The position numbers and the translations under genes were made by a program. The notes under the pieces were generated by a model. It had not been told where the DNA came from, did no database searches, and was given only the letters and a program-made list of their open reading frames with translations. A DNA stretch of 64,000 nucleotides, taken from contig NZ_FUYH01000005.1 of assembly GCF_900167605.1 (NCBI RefSeq), forward strand, positions 1 to 64,000, in the 5' to 3' direction. Numbering within the stretch: position 1 is the stretch's first letter; the number at the start of each line of letters is the position of its first letter. This DNA is from Caloramator quimbayensis (GTDB lineage: Bacteria > Bacillota > Clostridia > Clostridiales > Caloramatoraceae). Shown one piece after another: positions 49,240 to 58,572 of the stretch.

Positions 49240-49905
49240 ATGAAAAATATAGTAATAGCCGTTGATGGACCTGCGGGAGCAGGAAAAAGCACGATTTCAA
49301 AAATAGTTGCTGAAAGATTAAATATTGAATATATAGATACAGGAGCGATGTACAGAGCGATAACTCTTAAAATAATAAGAAAAGGTATAGGTTTAGAGGA
49401 TATCGATTCTATAAAAAAACTCCTAAATGAAACTCATATTGATTTTATAAATGGCAGAATTTATCTTGATGAAGAAGATGTTTCGGAGGATATAAGAAAA
49501 ATAGAGGTTAGCAGTAAAGTTTCTGATGTTGCGGCTATGCCTTTTGTCAGGGGAAAGTTAGTTGAGCTTCAAAGAAATATGGCTTCATTAAAAAGTGTTA
49601 TAATGGATGGAAGAGATATAGGAACTAACGTACTTAAAGATGCAAATATTAAAATATTTCTCACTGCATCGGTTGATGAAAGGGCTAAAAGAAGATATAA
49701 GGAAATGATTGAAAAGGGTAACGATGTTACATTTGAAGATATATGCAGGGATATTGAAAACAGAGATAGAATAGATTCAACAAGGGAAGTAAATCCATTA
49801 AAAAAAGCTGATGATGCTGTCGAAATTGATACTACATCTAAATCTATTGATGATGTTGTAAATGAAATTATTTCTATTGTGAAAAAAGTGGGAGTGAAAG
49901 CATGA
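49240..49905 (+). CDS. cmk: Cytidylate kinase
   Basis: Phosphorylates CMP and dCMP. The 221 residues have the P-loop GPAGAGKST at 10-18, the DTGAMYRAITLK acceptor-site motif, VIMDGRDIGTNV and RAKRRYKEM. GGAGG precedes the ATG at 49240; the earlier ATG lacks a site. Its stop overlaps the plsC ATG by four bases, showing coupled translation in the usual clostridial order cmk-plsC-ispH. Confidence 0.95.
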   Translation: MKNIVIAVDGPAGAGKSTISKIVAERLNIEYIDTGAMYRAITLKIIRKGIGLEDIDSIKKLLNETHIDFINGRIYLDEEDVSEDIRKIEVSSKVSDVAAMPFVRGKLVELQRNMASLKSVIMDGRDIGTNVLKDANIKIFLTASVDERAKRRYKEMIEKGNDVTFEDICRDIENRDRIDSTREVNPLKKADDAVEIDTTSKSIDDVVNEIISIVKKVGVKA

Positions 49906-50486
49906 TTTTTTATAATTTTGCCAAATATTTAATGTGGATTTTATTTCATTTAATTTATAGAGTTGAGGTAGTTGGAACTGAAAACATTCCTAAGGATGAA
50001 GGGGTTATTATATGCCCTAATCATTTTGCCTTTGGAGACCCTGTTGTAGTTGGAATAACATGCCCGAGGCAGGTAAGATACATGGCAAAAAAAGAACTTT
50101 TTAAAAACCCATTTGTAAGGATAATATTAAAGGGATTAGGAGCTTATCCAGTAAAAAGAGGAGAGGCTGATTTAAATGCTATAAAGATGACTTTAAAACT
50201 TTTAAAGGATAAAAAGATAGTTGGTCTTTTCCCTGAGGGAACAAGAGTGAAAACAGGAAAATTTGGTCAGGCAAATCCTGGAGTAGCAATGCTTTCTATT
50301 AAATCTGGAAAGGCAGTTATCCCAACGCTTATTACAGGAAGCTATAGGTTGTTTTCAAAGATTAAGGTTCAATATGGACAACCTATTGATTTTACAAAAT
50401 ATAAAAAAGAAAAGATGACAAATGATGACTATTTTGAGCTGAGTCAAATGGTCATACAAAAACTGTACGAACTTAAGGGGGAATAA
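49902..50486 (+). CDS. plsC: 1-acyl-sn-glycerol-3-phosphate acyltransferase
   Basis: Adds the second acyl chain in phosphatidic acid synthesis. The 194 residues carry the NH(x)4D active-site box as NHFAFGD (His41, Asp46) and the FPEGTR acceptor box near 109, plus a membrane-anchoring N-terminal segment (residues 4-20). AGTG-type start follows the cmk stop overlap. It sits directly before the ispH fusion gene. Confidence 0.93.
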   Translation: MIFYNFAKYLMWILFHLIYRVEVVGTENIPKDEGVIICPNHFAFGDPVVVGITCPRQVRYMAKKELFKNPFVRIILKGLGAYPVKRGEADLNAIKMTLKLLKDKKIVGLFPEGTRVKTGKFGQANPGVAMLSIKSGKAVIPTLITGSYRLFSKIKVQYGQPIDFTKYKKEKMTNDDYFELSQMVIQKLYELKGE

Positions 50487-50487
50487 T

Positions 50488-52440
50488 ATGCAAATTACAA
50501 TTGCAAAAAGTGCAGGCTTTTGCTTCGGTGTTCAAAATGCAGTTCAAAAAGCCGAAGATGTTGCTCTAAAGGGTGAAAGAGCTGTAACGTTAGGGCCAAT
50601 TATACACAACAGTCAGGTTATTGAGAATTTAAAAGCAAAGGGAGTAGATGTTGCAGAGGATATATCTGAAATAAATGAGCAAAGTAAAGTCATAATAAGA
50701 TCCCATGGAATATCAAAGGAAGATTATAATAGGCTTATGGCTTTAAATGCAGAAATAGTAGATGCAACATGTCCCTATGTAAAAAATATACATAAAATAG
50801 TTCAAGAGAAGCACGATTTAGGTTATAAAATTATAATAATAGGAGATAAGGAACATCCTGAAGTTAAGGGAGTTAATGGATGGTGTGAAAACAGCGCAAT
50901 CATTATAAATTCATTAGATGATATAAATATTCAAAAAAACTTTGAAAAGGTTTGTATAGTAGCTCAGACTACTTTTAATGAAGAAAAATGGCAGGAGATT
51001 GTATGCAGTTTAATTAAAATCTCAAAGGAAATTTTAATCTTTAATACCATATGCAGTGCAACTCAGGTAAGGCAGCAGGAGGCGAAAGAGCTTTCAAAGA
51101 AAGTAGATGCAATGATTGTAATAGGCGGAAAGGAAAGCTCAAACACTAAAAAGCTTTATGAAATCTGCAGAGAAAATTGCCCTCTTACTATCTTTGCAGA
51201 GACTGCTGAGGATATAGATTTGAATCTTTTTAAAGATGTAAACAGTATAGGAATAACTGCAGGTGCTTCAACTCCAGATTATGTAATTAAAGAAGCTGTT
51301 GATAAAATTAATAATTTTAATAATAAACAACAAATAAATATTGAAAAGGAGAAGAAAAAAGTGGATAAGCAAAATATAGTTAAAAATGAACCAAATGAAA
51401 TGGATGAATATTTTACAGGATATGAAGAAGTATATGAGGACAGCATTGTTAACGGCACAGTACTTCTTGTAAATGATAAGGAGGTTTTCTTCGATATAGG
51501 TTATAAATCAGACGCAGTTCTCCCTGTTGAAGAAGCTTCAAACTTTCCAGTTAATTTAAAAGAAAAGTTCAAAGTTGGAGATACTTTTGAACTTCAGGTT
51601 ATAAAGATGAACGATGGAGAGGGTAATGTTTTAGTAAGCAGAAAGCCCCTTGAAAAGCAGGAATTTATAGATAAACTTTATGAATATAAAGAAAAGGGTC
51701 AATATATAGATGTTGCTGTTATAAGAGAGAACAAGGGAGGACTTGAATGCCAATATGGAGATGTAAAGGCTTTTATGCCTGTTTCACAGATAGGATTAGT
51801 AAAGGATGAGGATATTAAGTCCTATGTAGGCAAAAAACTTTCGGTTAAGGTTATAGATGTAAAGGAAAGAAAAAATACTGTTGAGCTTGTTGTATCAAGA
51901 AGAGATTTGTTAAAGCAGGAAAGAGAAAAAAGGGCAAGTGAATTTTTTGAAAGGGTAAAAGAAGGACAGGTTTTTAAAGGAACAGTAAAATCAATGATTG
52001 ATGTGGGAGCATTCGTCAATGTAGGAGATGTAGATGTTTTTGTTCCTGTTTCTGAGATTTCATGGAAGAGAATAAAAACGCCTAAGGACGTATTAAAGGA
52101 AAGCGATACAGTTGAACTTATAATAATTAAGGTTAACGCAGAAGAAAAGAAAGTTACTGGAAGCATTAAAAGAGCAGGAAAAGAGCCTTGGCAGGAGTTT
52201 ATTGAAAAATATAAAGCAGAGGACGTAATAGATGTAAAGATAGTTAGATTTGCTGAATTTGGAGCCTTTGCAGAAATAATTCCAGGCGTAGACGGGCTTA
52301 TTCATATATCAAACCTTTCCGACAGAAGGATTAATAAACCTCAGGATGCTGTTAAAATAGGCCAAATTGTAAAAGCAAAGGTAACAGGTATAGATTTAGA
52401 ATCTAAAAGGGTCAGCTTATCTTTAAAAGATGTAGAATAG
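50488..52440 (+). CDS. ispH: IspH - ribosomal protein S1-like fusion
   Basis: A 650-residue two-part protein. Residues 1-280 are IspH, the [4Fe-4S] reductase of the last step of the MEP isoprenoid pathway, with cluster cysteines Cys12, one in DATCPYVKN and one in NTICSATQ, and HxxH-type segments. After a Lys-rich linker, residues about 310-650 carry four S1 RNA-binding repeats, e.g. GTVKSMIDVGAFVNVGDVDVFVP and FAEFGAFAEIIPGVDGLIHIS. Such fusions are established in Clostridia. The S1 half may serve translation or RNA binding. Gene symbol rpsA also applies. Confidence 0.93.
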   Translation: MQITIAKSAGFCFGVQNAVQKAEDVALKGERAVTLGPIIHNSQVIENLKAKGVDVAEDISEINEQSKVIIRSHGISKEDYNRLMALNAEIVDATCPYVKNIHKIVQEKHDLGYKIIIIGDKEHPEVKGVNGWCENSAIIINSLDDINIQKNFEKVCIVAQTTFNEEKWQEIVCSLIKISKEILIFNTICSATQVRQQEAKELSKKVDAMIVIGGKESSNTKKLYEICRENCPLTIFAETAEDIDLNLFKDVNSIGITAGASTPDYVIKEAVDKINNFNNKQQINIEKEKKKVDKQNIVKNEPNEMDEYFTGYEEVYEDSIVNGTVLLVNDKEVFFDIGYKSDAVLPVEEASNFPVNLKEKFKVGDTFELQVIKMNDGEGNVLVSRKPLEKQEFIDKLYEYKEKGQYIDVAVIRENKGGLECQYGDVKAFMPVSQIGLVKDEDIKSYVGKKLSVKVIDVKERKNTVELVVSRRDLLKQEREKRASEFFERVKEGQVFKGTVKSMIDVGAFVNVGDVDVFVPVSEISWKRIKTPKDVLKESDTVELIIIKVNAEEKKVTGSIKRAGKEPWQEFIEKYKAEDVIDVKIVRFAEFGAFAEIIPGVDGLIHISNLSDRRINKPQDAVKIGQIVKAKVTGIDLESKRVSLSLKDVE

Positions 52441-52477
52441 TATATGAATTTTATCTTAACTTAATATAATAATTAAG

Positions 52478-52522
52478 CTCAATATTAAAAAGTAAAATTA
52501 TTTTTTAATATTGAGTTTTTTT
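52478..52522 (+). terminator. Terminator after ispH-S1
   Basis: CTCAATATTAAAAA (52478-52491) and TTTTTAATATTGAG (52502-52515) form a stem with a ten-base loop, followed by seven T (52516-52522). It ends the cmk-plsC-ispH transcript. Confidence 0.9.
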
Positions 52523-52647
52523 ATTTATAAAAAGCATATTATAACATTAAGTGAGCATAATATTGATATAAAATATGGAGATATTTTAAGAAAAAATGTC
52601 ATGTTTCATTTCTATTTTAATTTTTTTTTGGATTTTAATAAATTTAC

Positions 52648-52675
52648 TTGACATTTTGGGCAAATTTGATACAAT
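52648..52675 (+). promoter_or_regulatory. Sigma-A promoter of the AdoMet decarboxylase gene
   Basis: -35 TTGACA at 52648-52653 (a perfect consensus) and -10 TACAAT at 52670-52675, 16 bases apart. It would start transcription about 45 bases before the ATG at 52727. Confidence 0.75.
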
Positions 52676-52726
52676 TTATTTGATATATATAATAAAACAC
52701 TGATTAAAGGGAGGTTGAGAGTTAGA

Positions 52727-53107
52727 ATGAACGCATTGGGTCGTCATATTCTTGCTGAAATCTACGGATGTGATTCCGAAATATTAAACGACAGAGAACT
52801 TATTGAAAAAGTTATGGTCGATTCAGCGCTTTCATCAGGAGCGGAAATTAGAGAGGTTGCTTTTCACAAGTTTAGTCCTATGGGGGTTAGTGGAGTTGTG
52901 GTTATTTCAGAATCACATCTTACTATACACACTTGGCCGGAATTAGGCTACGCAGCAGTTGATGTGTTTACCTGCGGAGATAAAATCAACCCATGGGATG
53001 CATGTAATTATCTTACAGAAAAGCTAAAGGCAAGCCATATTACTGCAACTGAAGTTAAACGTGGAATATTTGAACAGCCTGTTTCAGTAAAGGTGTCAAA
53101 TTTATAA
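52727..53107 (+). CDS. speH: S-adenosylmethionine decarboxylase proenzyme
   Basis: Self-processing pyruvoyl enzyme making decarboxylated AdoMet for spermidine synthesis. The 127-residue product is the short bacterial class. Cleavage should occur between Glu62 and Ser63 in VISESHLTIHTW; His68 and Cys83 (VFTCGD) are the processing and catalytic residues, matching the numbering of the Thermotoga enzyme. The ATG follows a GGGAGG site 12 bases upstream. No speE or speA lies beside it. Also called speD in some genomes. Confidence 0.95.
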   Translation: MNALGRHILAEIYGCDSEILNDRELIEKVMVDSALSSGAEIREVAFHKFSPMGVSGVVVISESHLTIHTWPELGYAAVDVFTCGDKINPWDACNYLTEKLKASHITATEVKRGIFEQPVSVKVSNL

Positions 53108-53133
53108 TTTTAAATATTTTTTGGGGAGATTTT

Positions 53134-53169
53134 ATGGATACTGATAGTAAAAGTTTTAATGTGAATTAG
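53134..53169 (+). other. Eleven-codon reading frame with ribosome binding site
   Basis: GGGGAG precedes an ATG that opens MDTDSKSFNVN and a stop. The peptide is unlike anything known. It may be the 5' remnant of a lost downstream spermidine gene, or chance. It lies before the bidirectional terminator at 53171-53206. Confidence 0.2.
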
Positions 53170-53170
53170 A

Positions 53171-53206
53171 AAAATGCGCTTGAAAAAGTAAAAACAAGCG
53201 CATTTT
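53171..53206. terminator. Bidirectional terminator
   Basis: AAAATGCGCTTG and CAAGCGCATTTT form a perfect 12-bp stem around a 12-base loop, between the convergent AdoMet decarboxylase and pyrophosphatase genes. Confidence 0.88.
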
Positions 53207-53210
53207 GTTT

Positions 53211-54845
53211 TTATTCAGCAGCAGCTGTTGACAAAGGAGGTACTACCTGTTTTTTTCTTGATACTATGTCAGGAAGATATACACTGTTACCGCTTGCTTG
53301 AATATTGAAGGCTTTTGAAATAAGTTCTTTATTTTCTCCAACAAATAAAAGCTCTGAACCTTCTTTGATAATATCGGTTAGTATCATTATAACAAGATTG
53401 TAGTTTTTATCTTTACATATCTGATTCATATATTTAATTAGAGATTCCTTTATTTCAGATATATTTTCGGTATCCATTGTATTTACTTGGCTTATGCCTA
53501 TTCTGTATTTACCAAGGTTATATTCTTTAAAATCCTGATTAAAGATTTCCTCAGGCATTTTACCTTGAAGAGAAGTACCAGCCTTGAACATTTTAAGTGA
53601 AAATTCATCTATGTTTATGCTTGACATTTCTGAAAGCCTTTCAGCAGTAAGCTTATCTACAAAGGTACATGTAGGTGATTTAAAATTTAAAGTATCGGAT
53701 ATTATAGCAGCACATAAAATTCCAGCTATGCTTTTTGTTGGCCTTATTCCATTTTCAAAGTATATATTAGCAACTATAGTGGCAGTACTGCCAACAGGCT
53801 CGTTCCTAAAGTATATAGGTTTTCCTGTCTGTATGTCTCCAACTCTGTGATGGTCAATTATTTCAAGTACCTCAGCCTCATCGATTCCATTTACTGATTG
53901 AGATTTTTCGTTATGATCCATAAGTATTACTTTTTTCCTATTCTGAGAGATTAAATGATATCTTGAAACAAAGCCAATAATTTTATTATTTTCATCTACA
54001 ACGGGATAGCTTCTATATCTTGTCTGAAGCATCTTGTCCTTTATTTCATCTATAAAATCATCAACATCAAAACTAATTATATTGTTAGTTGTCATAATAT
54101 GTTTAACAGGAATACTTTGATTTATTAGCCTTGCAGTAGCAAATGTATCGTTAGGAGTAGTCATTATTATACATCTTTTTTTCTTTGCAGATTCAATGAC
54201 TTCATTATCGACTTCACAGCCCCCTGTAACTATTATGCAGTTGGCACCGTATTCTATTGCTGTAAGCTGATTATCGCTTCTGTTACCAGAAATAACAATA
54301 TCTCCTGCATCTACAAAAGGTTTCATCTGTTCAGGTGCCATTGCAGCTACGACTACTTTTCCAGTTGTTTTAAAATCTTCATTGCTTCCTGTAATCAATT
54401 TTGCATTTAAAGTTTCAATTATATTTCTAAGAGGCGTTTGACTTGTAGAAATTATGCTGTTTTCAAGTATATCCATATATTTCTTGGTAATATCTGATAA
54501 TGTTACAATACCTGTTAATCTCTCATTATCATCAACAACAGCAAGAGTTTTAACGTTATTTTTTTTCATAAGCATCCAAGCAGTTTTTATTGATACATCA
54601 GGTGATATTATGATAGCTTTATCTATATTCAGGTCGCATACTTGAGTTTTTACTGTGTTTAATAATTCAGGTTTTGATACTTTAAAATAATCGAGTATGA
54701 ATTCAGTTTCTCTGTTTAATTCTCCAAGAACAGCTGCCGATGCATTAAAGCCAAGCTTTCTTTTAAGCTCAGCGTAGGCAATTGCTGAACATACTGAATC
54801 TGAATCGGGATTTTTATGTCCTGTCACATAGATTAAGTCCTGCAA
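53211..54845 (-). CDS. ppaC: Mn-dependent inorganic pyrophosphatase with CBS and DRTGG domains
   Basis: Family II pyrophosphatase of 544 residues. The DHH-family core has the metal ligands His10, Asp14 and Asp16 in TGHKNPDSDS, and DHHRVGD near 333. A regulatory insert of two CBS domains plus a DRTGG domain (about 65-300) is present, as in clostridial CBS-PPases regulated by adenine nucleotides. The DHHA2 domain closes the C-terminus. The start is probably TTG 54845, eight bases after GAGGAGG; GTG 54854 is one base from it. Confidence 0.93.
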   Translation of the reverse strand: MQDLIYVTGHKNPDSDSVCSAIAYAELKRKLGFNASAAVLGELNRETEFILDYFKVSKPELLNTVKTQVCDLNIDKAIIISPDVSIKTAWMLMKKNNVKTLAVVDDNERLTGIVTLSDITKKYMDILENSIISTSQTPLRNIIETLNAKLITGSNEDFKTTGKVVVAAMAPEQMKPFVDAGDIVISGNRSDNQLTAIEYGANCIIVTGGCEVDNEVIESAKKKRCIIMTTPNDTFATARLINQSIPVKHIMTTNNIISFDVDDFIDEIKDKMLQTRYRSYPVVDENNKIIGFVSRYHLISQNRKKVILMDHNEKSQSVNGIDEAEVLEIIDHHRVGDIQTGKPIYFRNEPVGSTATIVANIYFENGIRPTKSIAGILCAAIISDTLNFKSPTCTFVDKLTAERLSEMSSINIDEFSLKMFKAGTSLQGKMPEEIFNQDFKEYNLGKYRIGISQVNTMDTENISEIKESLIKYMNQICKDKNYNLVIMILTDIIKEGSELLFVGENKELISKAFNIQASGNSVYLPDIVSRKKQVVPPLSTAAAE

Positions 54846-55039
54846 TACACTCACCTCCTCATTAGTATATTTAAGATTATATATTATAAACCTTAAAAAA
54901 GTAAATATGCACGTTAGAAAATGAAATATTATGAAAACTTATGTAATTAATTTATTTATAAATTAATATGATTTGATGGTGATAGTAATTAAGATTTTGA
55001 AATATAAATATTTATAGGTTGAAAAAGGAGTTGATATAT

Positions 55040-57667
55040 TTGGGAGTGTTTGATTCAAAAAGCAGTGAAAATACAAATATTATGAATGGGTTATCATCAA
55101 AAGAGGTTAAAAAAAGGCTTTTAAAGTACGGCTATAATGAGATAGTTAAAAGAAAAAAAGTTTCCCCAATTAAAATATTTATATTGCAGTTTAATGATTT
55201 TATAGTCTGGGTGCTACTATCGGCAACAATAATATCAGCTTTTATGGGAGAAACTGCAGATGCTGTAACTATACTTATTATAATTATTATGGACGCTGTT
55301 CTTGGATTTATTCAGGAATACAGAACGGAAAAATCTCTCGAGTCATTAAGAGAACTTGCATCTCCAACAGCTAAGGTAATCAGGGATGGAAAGAAAATTA
55401 TAGTTAAGGCAAGAGAAGTTGTAATAGGAGATTTAGTAGAAGTTGAAGCAGGAGACAGAATACCTGCAGATTGTGTAATACTTGAAGGTAATAATATTAG
55501 GAGCGATGAATCAATATTAACAGGTGAATCAGTTTCAGCAGAAAAAAGACCTCATTATGGAGAGAAAAAGCCTTCATCTGAAAACCTTTTATATATGGGC
55601 TGCAACGTTACCCATGGAAAAGGAAAAGCAAGGGTAATTACAACGGGAATGGATACTGAGATGGGTAAAATAGCAGACATGCTTCAGCAAATTGAAGCAG
55701 AAAAAACTCCTCTTCAGCAGAAGCTCGATAAGCTTGGAGAATGGCTGGTATATGGATGCTTAATAGTATGTGCAGTTGTTACTATAACAGGGATTTTAAG
55801 AGGAGAAGATGCTTATAAGATGTTTCTTGTAGGGGTAAGCCTTGCGGTTGCAGCTATACCTGAGGGCCTGCCAGCTATTGTTACAGTATCTTTAGCTCTT
55901 GGAGTTCAAAGGATGATGAAAAGAAATGCATTGGTTAGAAAACTTCCTGCTGTTGAAACCTTAGGATGTACTAATGTAATATGTTCTGATAAAACAGGAA
56001 CTTTAACTCAAAACAAAATGACTGTAAAGAAAATTTATGTATCTGAAAGGCTTTTAAGTGTAACAGGTGATGGATATGACAGCATTGGAAGCATTACATA
56101 TAATGGAATCCATCTAAACCCTTTAATGGATGAGGATTTTAACAAACTTTTGGAGTGCAGCGTTTTGTGCAATGATGCAAGTATTACCTATGATAATAAA
56201 AAAAGAATAAAATATTCGGGGGATCCAACAGAAATAGCTCTTTTGGTAATGGCATTAAAAGCTAAAGTTAATAGAGAAAACCTTGAGAAAAAATATAAAA
56301 TATTAAAAGAAAATCCCTTTGATTCAGATAGAAAAATGATGTCTATAATATGTTTTGATAATAAAGTAAGATATATGTATGCTAAAGGTGCTTTAGAGAG
56401 CATACTAAAAAAATGCAGTAGCATTTTAATAAATGGTCAGATTAAAGAATTAAATGAGGATATTCGAAAGAAAATAACAGCTGTTAACGATAACATGGCA
56501 CAGGAAGCTTTAAGAGTAATAGCCTTTGCCTATAAAAAAATCCAAAATAACGATACAAAGGAAGATAATCTGATTTTCATTGGACTTGCTGGAATGATAG
56601 ATCCTCCAAGAAAAGAAGTGTTAGATGCAGTTATTGAATGCAAAATAGCAGGTATAACGCCAGTTATGATAACGGGAGATCATAAACTTACTGCAAAAGC
56701 TATTGCATCGGAGCTTAAAATATTAGATAAAGATGGACTTGTAATTACAGGGGAAGAACTTGATAAAATGGATGATAAAAAGCTTGATGCTATGATTAAT
56801 AAAATAAGGGTATTTGCAAGGGTTAATCCTTCTCACAAATTTAGAATCGTAAAAGCTTATAAAAGAAAAGGATTCTGTGTTGCAATGACAGGGGATGGAG
56901 TAAATGATGCCCCAGCGATTAAAGAGGCGGATATTGGAGTTTCTATGGGGATTACTGGTACTGACGTAACAAAGGAAGCCTCTTCAATGATACTTATGGA
57001 TGATAATTTTGCAACTATAGTTGCTGCGGTTAAAGAAGGAAGAGTTATTTATGATAACATAAGGAAGTTTATAAGATATCTTTTATCATGCAATACAGGT
57101 GAAGTACTTACTATGTTTTTATCATCCCTTCTATATCTTCCAATTCCGCTGCTACCTATTCAAATACTTCTTGTAAATCTTGCAACGGATGGACTGCCTG
57201 CTATAGCACTAAGCCTTGAAATGGGAGAAAAGGATGTTATGGAAAAAAGACCGCGAGGGAAAAATGAAAGCATTTTTTCTGAAGGCCTTTGGAAAAAAAT
57301 AATTATTAGAGGGGTATTGATAGGCTTTTGTACAGTAGCTGCATTTTCAATGAGTTTATATTTATTTCAAGGAAATATAAAATTAGCGAGAACTATTGCA
57401 TTGTGTACACTTGTTATGTCTCAGCTGTTTCATGTATTTGAATGCAGGTCGGAGAGACATTCTATATTTAAAATAGGTTTTTTTACAAATATATATCTTG
57501 TTTTTGCTGTTGCATCTTCTATGATTATGCTTATATTAGTAGTATATAATACTTATCTTCAAAGGATATTTTATACACAAAATTTAAATCTCATTCAATG
57601 GGCAATCGTATTAGGATTTTCAGGAACTATTTCTCTTGTTAACAGCTTTTATTGGTACAATAAATGA
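55040..57667 (+). CDS. Cation-transporting P-type ATPase (Ca2+ type)
   Basis: Membrane pump of 875 residues from class P2A. The N-terminal domain (LSSKEVKKRLLKYGYNE) and the actuator TGES (ILTGESVSAEK), phosphorylation site DKTGTLTQNKMT (Asp near 317), and GDGVNDAPAIKEADIGVSMG are intact. PEGLP in span four is the Ca2+-binding motif. The likely start is the TTG at 55040, nine bases after AAGGAG. Similar clostridial enzymes are called PMCA/SERCA-like exporters. Ca2+ export is likely; Mn2+ is possible. Confidence 0.92.
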   Translation: MGVFDSKSSENTNIMNGLSSKEVKKRLLKYGYNEIVKRKKVSPIKIFILQFNDFIVWVLLSATIISAFMGETADAVTILIIIIMDAVLGFIQEYRTEKSLESLRELASPTAKVIRDGKKIIVKAREVVIGDLVEVEAGDRIPADCVILEGNNIRSDESILTGESVSAEKRPHYGEKKPSSENLLYMGCNVTHGKGKARVITTGMDTEMGKIADMLQQIEAEKTPLQQKLDKLGEWLVYGCLIVCAVVTITGILRGEDAYKMFLVGVSLAVAAIPEGLPAIVTVSLALGVQRMMKRNALVRKLPAVETLGCTNVICSDKTGTLTQNKMTVKKIYVSERLLSVTGDGYDSIGSITYNGIHLNPLMDEDFNKLLECSVLCNDASITYDNKKRIKYSGDPTEIALLVMALKAKVNRENLEKKYKILKENPFDSDRKMMSIICFDNKVRYMYAKGALESILKKCSSILINGQIKELNEDIRKKITAVNDNMAQEALRVIAFAYKKIQNNDTKEDNLIFIGLAGMIDPPRKEVLDAVIECKIAGITPVMITGDHKLTAKAIASELKILDKDGLVITGEELDKMDDKKLDAMINKIRVFARVNPSHKFRIVKAYKRKGFCVAMTGDGVNDAPAIKEADIGVSMGITGTDVTKEASSMILMDDNFATIVAAVKEGRVIYDNIRKFIRYLLSCNTGEVLTMFLSSLLYLPIPLLPIQILLVNLATDGLPAIALSLEMGEKDVMEKRPRGKNESIFSEGLWKKIIIRGVLIGFCTVAAFSMSLYLFQGNIKLARTIALCTLVMSQLFHVFECRSERHSIFKIGFFTNIYLVFAVASSMIMLILVVYNTYLQRIFYTQNLNLIQWAIVLGFSGTISLVNSFYWYNK

Positions 57668-57683
57668 TTAAATTTAAAATTAA

Positions 57684-57757
57684 TTGAGCCCGTATTACTG
57701 CTATAATTAAATTTTTTATTAGGAAATCATAACAGTAACATGGGCTCATATTTTAAC
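57684..57757. terminator. Terminator between the ATPase and the hypothetical gene
   Basis: TGAGCCCGTATTACTG and CAGTAACATGGGCTCA arms flank a long loop; the stem has one G-U pair and one mismatch on each strand, so it suits both convergent genes equally. Followed by ATATTTT. Confidence 0.7.
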
Positions 57758-58164
57758 TATCTTATTATCTGTTTTTGCTGTACTTTTTTAATTTTGTCAT
57801 GATCTATAGGTATTAGATCTTTCTTTGTTGTTAAATTCATTATATTAAGAACTTGTATTGTTTCGCTGTTTTCTTTTCCTTTCTTTCCCTTAACTCCTTG
57901 AATTATAACAAGGTTTCCTTGAGAAAGCTGCATGAATTCAGGCTTTTTAAACCATTGCTTTTTTGTGTACTGGGTTCTGACAATGAATTTGCTTCTTTCA
58001 GGTCTTACAAGTATATCTACTTTAAGTATATGATATATCCAAAGTATGGTTTTAGTTGAAACTTTGACACTAAGAACATGACCTTGAACTTGTGCAAGCC
58101 TGTCACCGTATTTTTTCATATAGGCCTCAGCATATTTCTTTGCAAGCGTTTCTTTAAAACTCAT
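57757..58164 (-). CDS. Hypothetical protein
   Basis: Not recognised. The 135 residues start SFKETLAKKYAEAYMKKYGDRLAQVQGHV and are rich in Lys, Val and Ile with strand-like stretches in the middle (VLSVKVSTKTILWIYHILKV, SKFIVRTQY) and no signal peptide or membrane span. There is no Cys. The C-terminal 40 residues are basic (KIKKVQQKQ). The ATG at 58164 is preceded by AAAGGGG. It may be a nucleic-acid-binding protein, but that is speculation. It stands alone on the minus strand. Confidence 0.65.
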   Translation of the reverse strand: MSFKETLAKKYAEAYMKKYGDRLAQVQGHVLSVKVSTKTILWIYHILKVDILVRPERSKFIVRTQYTKKQWFKKPEFMQLSQGNLVIIQGVKGKKGKENSETIQVLNIMNLTTKKDLIPIDHDKIKKVQQKQIIR

Positions 58165-58572
58165 ATATCTCTATCCCCTTTACTTATAATTATTAACAAT
58201 ATTAATAAGTTTAATTATAAAATCATAATGTAAATTATATCATATTTTATTGTTTTCTCGAAGAGTCTTTTTTTATTAGTTTAGTTTTAAAAATATTTTT
58301 TATTAATTCAATTTACCTACCAATAAAAATAAAATATGTAAACAATAAATAATAATGGAAAATTATGTTTAAAATTATTTTGAAATGTATTATAATAATA
58401 ACAGATATAAAAAAAATATGTAATACATCATATAAATTTAGATAAAATGAGGTTTAAACTGTTTCAAAATATCTTTGTTGCTAAAATAATAACATACAAC
58501 TCTATAACATATTGTATTATGAATTTTTAAAAAGTTATTCTGTTATAGAACATATTTGCAAGGTGATATAAA
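58165..58572. other. AT-rich region upstream of the hyp operon
   Basis: About 400 bases with no credible gene. It must hold the hyp promoter. The one distinct structure is an inverted repeat, TCTATAACA (58501-58509) and TGTTATAGA (58541-58549), 11 bases before the hypF ribosome binding site. Confidence 0.5.

Noticed and set aside
52093-52305. Minus-strand open frames inside ispH-S1 and other long genes
   Set aside because: They lack ribosome binding sites, lie fully inside well-supported genes, and have low-complexity, Ser- or Phe-rich composition typical of antisense shadows.
58554-58560. TTGCAAG before hypF resembling the RpiR-type half-site
   Set aside because: A single six-base match with no paired arm; probably chance overlap with the ribosome binding site.
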